Shown: positions 1 through 6,498 of the stretch, one piece after another
How positions within the stretch are numbered: the first letter of the stretch is position 1
How the letters are laid out: each line of letters starts with the position of its first letter
From: G039029935 sp039029935
GTDB taxonomy: Bacteria; Chloroflexota; Anaerolineae; Caldilineales; Caldilineaceae
Reading direction: 5' to 3'
NCBI GenBank assembly: GCA_039029935.1
Contig: JBCCFC010000030.1
Span: 1-23,075 of the forward strand
DNA: 23,075 nt
Program-made: the position numbers and the translations under genes
Notes under the pieces: model-generated
What the model was told of the DNA's origin: nothing
The model's input: only the letters and a program-made list of their open reading frames with translations
Database searches by the model: none

Positions 1-1
1 G

Positions 2-40
2 GCAGGTTGGCTACCTGCGTCACAGATAATCAATCTGTGA
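2..40. repeat. two tandem hairpins behind the CHAT gene
   Basis: The first hairpin is GCAGGT/ACCTGC (2-7 with 13-18) with loop TGGCT. The second is TCACAGAT/ATCTGTGA (20-27 with 33-40) with a 5-nt loop. They lie 44-82 nt past the stop of the minus-strand CHAT gene, where a 3'-end processing or termination structure would be expected. No U-tract follows on the minus strand, so a classical intrinsic terminator is not shown. The core CAGGTTGGCTACCTGCG (3-19) recurs exactly at 15331-15347. Confidence 0.5.
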
Positions 41-83
41 TATTGGTTTATGCATGCCTATCAGATGAAAAAATACGCGAGCA

Positions 84-2198
84 TCAAATAATATTGAGGC
101 TTGTCTCAGAAAATATCTCGCCATCCAATAGCCGATTCCAAGGCGATCCATACAATACATAACTCGCCCAACTGAGATGCCCAAACCCAAGCATATCAAT
201 TGACCGTTGACGCGCCTGTCGCAATGCTTCGCCAACCGTGTGACCGTGTGCGAGTGCTTCATAGCAGGCAATGGCAAGCTCTGCCGCTACTTTGTCGTTG
301 ACAGGCCACTGTGTACCAATAAAGTTCCGTGTGCCTGCACGGAGCAGTGCCGCAATCGAGCCAAGTGATAATTCTGAGACCAGATGGTTGTCGATGATGG
401 TATTGATGCCCTCTACCGTCTCGTCGCCAGTATGAGAACTGTCCCCGATACGTCGATTTTCCCGGGCGCGGATACTGGCGGCCGATTCACATCCATTGAA
501 GAAGATCAATCCCGGTGGGTCGGGCAAACTCCACATCATATCAGCGGTAAAGATATCGCCACCCGCCAACACCAATCCACTCTCGCTCGGCTGTTGTGGG
601 TTGAAAAAGGCGTGACCTGCATAGTGAAAGACGTCGTACCGTTCATTGAGCATGGGGACAATATATTGCCGTTGGGCCTCCTCACCAAAGAAGGCCGTGA
701 TCTGAATATCAATATCGTCCAATCCATATAACGTGTCTAAAATACGATAGGTTTCTTGCTCGACATTGGGCAAATCGCCTGTAGGATTGGAGACAATGAA
801 TACACGCAGCTTGTTGCGATCTGCCCCTGTTTTGGGGAGCGGTTGACGTACTTGACCGACCAGTTCAAGCTGCCGGCCAATCTGACGTGTTAAGGCAAAA
901 ATGCCCTTGTTATCGGCTAATAGCTCCCAAGGAATCCGTGCGGTGCTTTCATCCAAACGCAACATCAAGGTTTCGCTGTCTTTTTCTCGCAGTAACGTGC
1001 GGATATCCCCCGACAGTCTGGGATTCAATAGTTGATTATAGAGTGAGCGACCATAACGCAATAGCTGCCGTCGAGCATCGCGATTGACCTTATTAAATTT
1101 TCGGTTGATTTCTTCCTGTGTCGGAATTCTGTGGAACGCAGTCGATGCACCACTTCTGGTCGATAGCTCTTGCCGGAGTAACACACGGTAGCGATCTAGT
1201 TGTGCCATGACATCAAGCAACTCGCTGTGTAGCTCTTCCAACACGGCATGTGTATCGTCAATTGACTCATTGGGATACTCATCAAAGATCACTTGATCAG
1301 CGGACCCTGTACCAATGGTGCTCAGTTTGAAGCGGACACCATTATCGAGCAATGCACCCAGGCGTAGATGGTGCGGTACAGCCACCCGTGTCGGTGCAGC
1401 CATCAGAATGTCAAGTTCGGCTGTCCACGTGGCAATATGTTGCTCGGTATCGACTGTCTCAGCCGCTCCATCCAGAGCAAACACGACCGTTGTAAATCCA
1501 TTCTGATTTGGCTCATCGTCCATACTTGACTGCACGACCTCTAAATTCCCACACTCACCACTTTCGATGGCGTTGAGGATCCCCTGATGTAACCCCGCAA
1601 TTTTGGTTTCATCAATCTCCACCAACGTCAAGAAATAGGTTTGCCCAGGCTTGGCACAGTCATCCAACGCTTGAAAATAGCCTGCCAAAAAGTAATGCGC
1701 AGCGATTTCAGGTGCAATCTGGATGCTATCCCCAATCCCATGCACAGTGGAGGCAACATCGCGTAGATTGGTGTCACAACAGGCTTTGGCGACATTATGC
1801 CCAAAAATACGCAGTTGGTCCTGCGTGAATTGTCCAGCCCCGACAACGCCCTGTTTGACGAAACGCTCATATTCGCCCATTGAGAGGACGGCAATGGCGT
1901 CGGCATTGGTGGGTACGTGGAGCGCAGGCACAAAAGAAACCGTGCCAGGCTGTGTATTAAAGACACCGCGTACAGCCATTGAACTCAGAAGTCCATCGGT
2001 ACAGTGATCAACGGTTTTGGCTGCACCAGAGATGCCCAGCCCTGCATAATGATTAATCACAATACATTCGCTATGTCGGTCCATCAAGTCGCCGTGAATA
2101 AGCCGCAGCACAAAACGGCGCGGAATGCCTTGCAATTCCTGCGCTGCTCTGGCAGGGAATGAGGCGGATTCGTATGTGTCGGTGTTGTGGTTTGCCAT
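84..2198 (-). CDS. CHAT-domain caspase-like protease with macro/M17-N-like N-terminal domain
   Basis: A 704-residue protein. The C-terminal CHAT (caspase HetF-associated with TPR) domain spans about 380-690. It shows the expected catalytic dyad: His529 in YDVFHYAGHAFF and Cys570 in LIFFNGCESA, followed by the family-typical RAGTRNFIGTQWPV (620-632) and a C-terminal YGSPW. Residues about 28-180 (VLRLIHGDL..., ECIVINHYAGLGISGAAK, then GTVSFVPAL) resemble the macro-like fold found at the N-terminus of M17 leucyl aminopeptidases; this is inference from motif shape. Residues 315-345 look helical. No signal peptide or membrane segment, so it is probably cytoplasmic. CHAT proteases are usually activated by partner proteins, and here the neighbours are a HEPN and a BolA-like gene 28 bp upstream. 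The ATG at 2198 has only a weak Shine-Dalgarno sequence. Protease class is secure; substrate and trigger are unknown. Confidence 0.9.
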   Translation of the reverse strand: MANHNTDTYESASFPARAAQELQGIPRRFVLRLIHGDLMDRHSECIVINHYAGLGISGAAKTVDHCTDGLLSSMAVRGVFNTQPGTVSFVPALHVPTNADAIAVLSMGEYERFVKQGVVGAGQFTQDQLRIFGHNVAKACCDTNLRDVASTVHGIGDSIQIAPEIAAHYFLAGYFQALDDCAKPGQTYFLTLVEIDETKIAGLHQGILNAIESGECGNLEVVQSSMDDEPNQNGFTTVVFALDGAAETVDTEQHIATWTAELDILMAAPTRVAVPHHLRLGALLDNGVRFKLSTIGTGSADQVIFDEYPNESIDDTHAVLEELHSELLDVMAQLDRYRVLLRQELSTRSGASTAFHRIPTQEEINRKFNKVNRDARRQLLRYGRSLYNQLLNPRLSGDIRTLLREKDSETLMLRLDESTARIPWELLADNKGIFALTRQIGRQLELVGQVRQPLPKTGADRNKLRVFIVSNPTGDLPNVEQETYRILDTLYGLDDIDIQITAFFGEEAQRQYIVPMLNERYDVFHYAGHAFFNPQQPSESGLVLAGGDIFTADMMWSLPDPPGLIFFNGCESAASIRARENRRIGDSSHTGDETVEGINTIIDNHLVSELSLGSIAALLRAGTRNFIGTQWPVNDKVAAELAIACYEALAHGHTVGEALRQARQRSIDMLGFGHLSWASYVLYGSPWNRLLDGEIFSETSLNII

Positions 2199-2226
2199 GT
2201 TGTTTTTCTATTGTATATTTTGGTGG

Positions 2227-2496
2227 TTAAATTGCTTTGATCTCTTCTGGGCTAACGCCGATTGAGAGTGATATATGACCCCATTCATCGGGTAAAAGAT
2301 TCTGAGTTAACTCATCCCAAATCCGGTCATGTTTCTCTTTCATCCGCCATCCATCAAACTTACGACTGACAATCACCAAGTGTATGTTGTCATAAGAGCC
2401 ATCTGATACATCAACCAAATCATTTGGATCTTTAAAATAACCTGTTTTTAGTACATGATGAATTTTATTTTTCAATTCAGTTTGAGTCATATTCAT
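2227..2496 (-). CDS. small BolA-like protein
   Basis: An 89-residue protein not confidently assigned to a named family, but it carries a BolA-like signature. HLVIVSRKFDG (39-49) matches the BolA pattern of beta-strand then S-x-x-F-x-G. KHDRI (55-59) sits where BolA has its conserved R-H-x-x-I/V, and the end (ISLSIGVSPEEI) matches the closing strand and 'TPEEW' helix. BolA-fold proteins bind DNA or partner with monothiol glutaredoxins; no glutaredoxin is nearby. The start codon lies directly behind a run of nine G on the coding strand, 12 bp after the HEPN stop, so it is probably cotranslated with HEPN and cotranscribed with CHAT. A second in-frame ATG follows two codons later. Confidence 0.7.
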   Translation of the reverse strand: MNMTQTELKNKIHHVLKTGYFKDPNDLVDVSDGSYDNIHLVIVSRKFDGWRMKEKHDRIWDELTQNLLPDEWGHISLSIGVSPEEIKAI

Positions 2497-2505
2497 CCCC
2501 CCCCC
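2497..2505 (-). promoter_or_regulatory. G9 homopolymer serving as ribosome-binding region
   Basis: On the coding strand nine consecutive G lie immediately before the ATG of the BolA-like gene, in the 12-bp gap after the HEPN stop codon. No other Shine-Dalgarno sequence is present. The tract could pair with the anti-SD CCUCC in several registers. Such runs are prone to length change, which could alter spacing and expression. Confidence 0.5.
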
Positions 2506-2508
2506 ACA

Positions 2509-2949
2509 CTAAATATTATGTTCAATCCAATGCCAAACATTTTCGACAGCATCAAGAAAAATCTCAGCTTCTTCACGGCTTGATAGGTTGGCTGTATATC
2601 GCCATGCTGGTATCCAGCGGTTCACAATATTAAATAACGGCCAAACATTATGGTTTTGCCGTAAGCGATTCTGTGCTTGGGTTAATCGTAACAGTGCCTC
2701 TAGATGATGTGTAAAAACCGTTGCATCCGTTGCCAAAACGCCTCGACGTTGTAGCTCTATCTCAAGGTCACGCAAGTTATAGCAATTATACATTTGCATA
2801 AGTTTTACCTTGAGCAAACATTCAATCGAGTAACCTGCCATATACATGGCCCCACGCCATCTTACAGCATTAAAGAGAGCATGAGCATCATCAAGACGAT
2901 GTTTGCTCGCTTTTAGCTGTTCATTTAGCCCAATAAAATCATCGGCCAT
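2509..2949 (-). CDS. HEPN-domain protein
   Basis: A 146-residue all-alpha protein. The segment 17-52 (RLDDAHALFNAVRWRGAMY, then AGYSIECLLKVKLM) is the characteristic first half of a HEPN four-helix bundle. The second half (124-144, SSREEAEIFLDAVENVWHWI) matches the last helix. HEPN proteins are RNases, RNA binders or partners of minimal nucleotidyltransferases; no nucleotidyltransferase is adjacent. An R-x4-H sequence exists (R95-LRQN-H100), the spacing of the catalytic HEPN motif, but it lies in a less typical position, so catalysis is uncertain. It is the first gene of a candidate three-gene unit with the BolA-like and CHAT genes. The start ATG at 2949 has only a weak ribosome-binding site. 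Confidence 0.75.
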   Translation of the reverse strand: MADDFIGLNEQLKASKHRLDDAHALFNAVRWRGAMYMAGYSIECLLKVKLMQMYNCYNLRDLEIELQRRGVLATDATVFTHHLEALLRLTQAQNRLRQNHNVWPLFNIVNRWIPAWRYTANLSSREEAEIFLDAVENVWHWIEHNI

Positions 2950-2991
2950 TTTTCAAATCTCGATTCCAAGGCTACCCATACCTTTGACAAA

Positions 2992-3039
2992 AGGTCGGTA
3001 AATCGGCAGTAATGTGACCAACTCACCGAATACCGACCT
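2992..3039 (-). terminator. intrinsic terminator after pheT
   Basis: An inverted repeat AGGTCGGTA/TACCGACCT (2992-3000 with 3031-3039), extended by CGG/CCG across a small internal loop, starts 16 nt past the pheT stop. On the minus strand the stem is followed by UUUUGUC. The U-tract is short, so termination may be partial. It separates the pheT operon from the HEPN gene starting at 2949. Confidence 0.6.
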
Positions 3040-3054
3040 ACCCAAACCACTGAC

Positions 3055-5685
3055 CTACCCACGCAGCTTACCCTTCGTCTGATGCTCCACCTGACGAATA
3101 ATCTTCTTACGCGTCTTTGTCACTTCTTTCTCGCTTAAGCTGTGATCAATGCTCTGATAGGTCAAGCGATAGGAGAGTGACTTGCTATTGGCATCAATCT
3201 GCTCACCACGATAGATGTCCACCAACTCGACATCCGCGAGGATTTTACCACCGGAGCCACGCATAATCTCCTCAACCATGCGTACTGTCACCGCTTCGGA
3301 TACCTCAAAAGAGAGGTCCTCGACCACGGGTGGATAGTTGCTGATGGACTGCATCGGCATCAAATTCCACGATGGCTTGACCAGCGGCTCAATGCGTAGT
3401 TCCGCGGCGTTGACACGGATTGATGGCAAATCAAAAGCGTTGCGTACCTGTGGATGAATTTCACCCATCAAGCCCAAATTCTCCTCGCCTAGCCAGACTT
3501 CGGCACAGCGTGGACCAAAGGTCTGTGTCTCAGGAGACGCCTTGAATTGCAGTATGCTGGTATCAAACCCAAGCTGCGCAATCAACATCTCGACCACGCC
3601 TTTGAGATCAAAGAAATCCATCTCTGGGACATCACTATTCTGGTTATAGTAATTGGACGCGGCCTGTGGGCCTGCCATCAACAAGCTCAAGCGGCGGTCC
3701 TCATGTGGTAACCCTGTGCGCCCCTCTTGTGCAGCGTCATCAGCCTTCTCTTCTGGGAAGTAGACCCGACCGACCTCAAATGTGGTCAAACGGTTGCTAT
3801 AGCGCAGATTACGCGCCAGGTTCTCCAGCGCACTCACCAGCATGGAGCGACGCATGGCATAGCGATCCTCCACACTGGGATTAGTCAACGCAATAAACTC
3901 GCCCATGATATGGCGACCGCCCGTTTCGGCTGGCTCACCGACAAGCAACTTGCCATGATTCTCCCGTGTGGTCAATGGATGGTTAATGATCTCTTGCAGT
4001 CCACTACTCACCAAAATGTCACGGATCGCTTCCTCGCTCTCCTGTAACACATTGCGTCGTTGTGTTGGCAATACATCATCAATCAGCGTCATGCCCACAT
4101 GCTCATAGCCAATGATACGCGCCACTTCTTCGATAATGTCCGCTGGAATACGTACATCCAAGCGATGCCAAGGAGCCGTACAGAGCAGTAGCGTTTCATC
4201 TTTGAGACGATGCAGCGCAAAAGTCGATTCCGGTGTGGCATCGGCGGCAATCTCGCTGACTTCTTCAACTTCAAAGTCGAGACGCAGCAGCGCATCACGC
4301 ATACCGTCTAACGTGACCTCCATGCCCAAAATGCGACGCGCATCGCTAACTGTCGTATAGACCTTGCGCACCTCCTGGGGTACTGGATACGTATCAACGA
4401 TGCCAGACACAACACGTCCACCAGCATAGAGCCGCATCAATTCTGCTGCTCGACGCGCACCAATGGGATTGAGCGTGGCTGGAATGCTACGCGCAAAGCG
4501 ATAGTTGGCCTCACTGCTCATACGCAATTTCTGTGCTGTGCGTCGATTATTGATCCCCTCAAAGGTCGCGGCCTCCAATAAGACATTGGTGGTACTATCG
4601 GTGACTTCACTCTCCAGACCACCCATGACACCGCCAATGGCAACCGAGCCAGCGGTGTCGGTGATCATGAGCATCGTATCGTCCATGTTGCGCTCAATAT
4701 CATCCAGCGTGGTGAATTTCTCATCAGGCTCCGCTCGTTTGACAATAATGGTCGGCGTCTCATCCAGGTTGTCCCCTGTGGCTCTCGCTGCTCTCTCCTT
4801 GAGAATATCATAGTCAAAGGCATGAAGTGGTTGCCCCCATTCGAGCATCACATAGTTGGTGATGTCTACAATATTGTTGATGGGACGCATCCCTGCCTGA
4901 GTCAACACATCCTGCATCCACTTGGGCGACTCGCCGATGGTGACATCTTTAATGAGCATGGCCGTGTAGCGGTTACACAGGTCAGGGTCATCAATCTGGA
5001 CATTGACATACTCGCTGACATGATCATCACCGCTGGTTTCACATTCATCTGCGGGCAGATGTAAGGCTGCACCCGTCAACGCTGACACTTCACGTGCTGT
5101 GCCAATCATGTTGAGACAGCGCGCCATGTCTGGCGTCAAATCAATCTCAACAATTTCCGCACCCAAATAGTCACGCAATGGTGTCCCTACGGGTGCATCT
5201 TCGGGCAACAGCAAAATCCCCTCATGGCTCTCGCTGATACCTAACTCAAGCTCAGAGCAGACCATGCCTGATGACTTGATGCCTCGAATCTTGGATGGCT
5301 TGAGCTTTTTCTTGGGGCGTGGAACCTTGTCGCTATGACCATCAAAGAGGACAGCACCTGATCGCGCAAAGGGTGCCTTGAGTACAGGCAATGTTTCGCC
5401 ATTCGCCGCTGAATCACGATAGACCGCCAAATTGGGCGCACCTGTCACCACTCGCTCTGGTTCGTCACCACCATAATCGACATCCACCAGCACCAAGCGG
5501 TCGGCGTCTGGGTGCGGGTGAATCGCCTGTATATGCCCAACGACAATTAGGTCTGGGTCCCACCAATCCCCTACCTTGTTGACACCCTCTACTTCTAGCC
5601 CCGCAAGGGTGAGACGTTCACACAATTCTTTGGTGGGTACAGTGATATCGACGTACTTTTCTAACCAAGATAAAGGGACAAGCAT
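3055..5685 (-). CDS. pheT: phenylalanine--tRNA ligase beta subunit
   Basis: An 876-residue beta chain of the alpha2beta2 enzyme that charges tRNA-Phe. The N-terminal MLVPLSWLEKYVDI start is typical. An EMAP-II/OB-fold tRNA-binding domain covers about 45-170 (DLIVVGHIQAIHPHPDADRL; VCSELELGIS). The B3/B4 region includes GMRPINNIVDITNYVMLEWG and the ATFEGINNRRTAQKLRMSSEA segment. A B5 domain follows (ARRILGMEVTL), then the class II-like core and a C-terminal ferredoxin-fold anticodon-binding domain (about 785-876, ISNYPPVVEDLSFEV to the end). It is somewhat longer than the usual ~800 residues. The SD AAGGAG overlaps the stop codon of the Nudix gene 10 bp upstream, indicating translational coupling. 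The partner gene pheS is not in this window, which is unusual because pheS and pheT are normally adjacent. Confidence 0.97.
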   Translation of the reverse strand: MLVPLSWLEKYVDITVPTKELCERLTLAGLEVEGVNKVGDWWDPDLIVVGHIQAIHPHPDADRLVLVDVDYGGDEPERVVTGAPNLAVYRDSAANGETLPVLKAPFARSGAVLFDGHSDKVPRPKKKLKPSKIRGIKSSGMVCSELELGISESHEGILLLPEDAPVGTPLRDYLGAEIVEIDLTPDMARCLNMIGTAREVSALTGAALHLPADECETSGDDHVSEYVNVQIDDPDLCNRYTAMLIKDVTIGESPKWMQDVLTQAGMRPINNIVDITNYVMLEWGQPLHAFDYDILKERAARATGDNLDETPTIIVKRAEPDEKFTTLDDIERNMDDTMLMITDTAGSVAIGGVMGGLESEVTDSTTNVLLEAATFEGINNRRTAQKLRMSSEANYRFARSIPATLNPIGARRAAELMRLYAGGRVVSGIVDTYPVPQEVRKVYTTVSDARRILGMEVTLDGMRDALLRLDFEVEEVSEIAADATPESTFALHRLKDETLLLCTAPWHRLDVRIPADIIEEVARIIGYEHVGMTLIDDVLPTQRRNVLQESEEAIRDILVSSGLQEIINHPLTTRENHGKLLVGEPAETGGRHIMGEFIALTNPSVEDRYAMRRSMLVSALENLARNLRYSNRLTTFEVGRVYFPEEKADDAAQEGRTGLPHEDRRLSLLMAGPQAASNYYNQNSDVPEMDFFDLKGVVEMLIAQLGFDTSILQFKASPETQTFGPRCAEVWLGEENLGLMGEIHPQVRNAFDLPSIRVNAAELRIEPLVKPSWNLMPMQSISNYPPVVEDLSFEVSEAVTVRMVEEIMRGSGGKILADVELVDIYRGEQIDANSKSLSYRLTYQSIDHSLSEKEVTKTRKKIIRQVEHQTKGKLRG

Positions 5686-5695
5686 TGCTGACTCC

Positions 5696-6484
5696 TTATT
5701 GCATTACACATTGTATTTTGTCTAAGTTTTTTGAATGTATTGCTTGGTAAACCATGTCATGTGCCAATGCTCGCCATTGCCCCCAGCCTCGACGCCCCCC
5801 AATCATGTTGCGCAGGTCTGTCGATAGCTCTAACAATTGGCTCGGCATAATGGCACGAAAACAACTAATGTTTTCCTCGCCTTGGCAAACAGGCACACGG
5901 TCATATCCACAACGCAGCAAAAACACATAGCTTGCAAACTGCGCTGTTGATTCCATGCGATGATGATGAAATTTATAGGTAATAATACCACAAAATCGCT
6001 CAATGCCAACGGACAAACTGGTCTCTTCTTCTACTTCTCGTAGTAGAGCCTGCTCGACACCCTCATCCCACTCAATGCCGCCAGATGGTAAACGATAGAT
6101 ATGGTCGGGGTAATGGGCTTTGCCATGTAGCCAGATTAACCCGTTTGGACAGCGGATGGCAAAAACAACCTCGGCACGTCGGTCCAAATCGCTACGCCAG
6201 CGATAGGCTCGGATATACTCATCGGCCTGAATATGATAAGTCCGGCGAACTGGAGAGCCGTACTTGCGTGCAAGATCATGAACTTCCCCCTCACAGATCA
6301 TCGGTCGGCGAAGCTGGCTGTTACATTGATGATTACTCTCTTGATGGTTACTCTCTTGATAGTTACTCTCTTGACCGAATGACTGTGTTGCCTTGATAAT
6401 TCCTGTTTCGAGATGCCTCCGGTTAAGCGGAGGGTCTAAACTGACATCTGTTGGGATAGCATGAGATGCTGCCAGGACTCCCAT
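5696..6484 (-). CDS. Nudix hydrolase
   Basis: A 262-residue protein hydrolysing a nucleoside-diphosphate-linked substrate of unknown identity. The Nudix box spans residues 135-157: G135, E141, then REVEEET with R149, E150, E153 and E154. It fits GX5EX7REUXEEXGU except that the final Gly is Ser156. The metal-binding glutamates are intact. Residues 62-130 form the usual strand region and 160-250 complete the fold. The first 60 residues are low complexity and include the repeat ESNHQ encoded by a 15-bp tandem repeat, so they may be a disordered tail. A strong SD (AAAAGGAGA, about 8 nt upstream) supports the start at 6484 rather than Met62. It sits 14 bp after the membrane-protein gene and 10 bp before pheT, in the same operon. 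Confidence 0.88.
   Translation of the reverse strand: MGVLAASHAIPTDVSLDPPLNRRHLETGIIKATQSFGQESNYQESNHQESNHQCNSQLRRPMICEGEVHDLARKYGSPVRRTYHIQADEYIRAYRWRSDLDRRAEVVFAIRCPNGLIWLHGKAHYPDHIYRLPSGGIEWDEGVEQALLREVEEETSLSVGIERFCGIITYKFHHHRMESTAQFASYVFLLRCGYDRVPVCQGEENISCFRAIMPSQLLELSTDLRNMIGGRRGWGQWRALAHDMVYQAIHSKNLDKIQCVMQ
6333..6377. repeat. 3 x 15-bp tandem repeat in the Nudix gene
   Basis: Three consecutive 15-bp units TTACTCTCTTGATGG (second ends ATAG, third ends ACCG). Being a multiple of three it keeps frame and encodes the repeated pentapeptide ESNHQ near residues 39-53 of the Nudix protein. The outer flank TTACATTGATGA looks like a decayed fourth unit. Confidence 0.8.
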
Positions 6485-6498
6485 TGGTGTGTCTCCTT

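Noticed and set aside
4112..4813. Plus-strand ORFs inside pheT and other long genes
   Set aside because: Shadow frames of clearly coding minus-strand sequence with no family match or ribosome-binding site.
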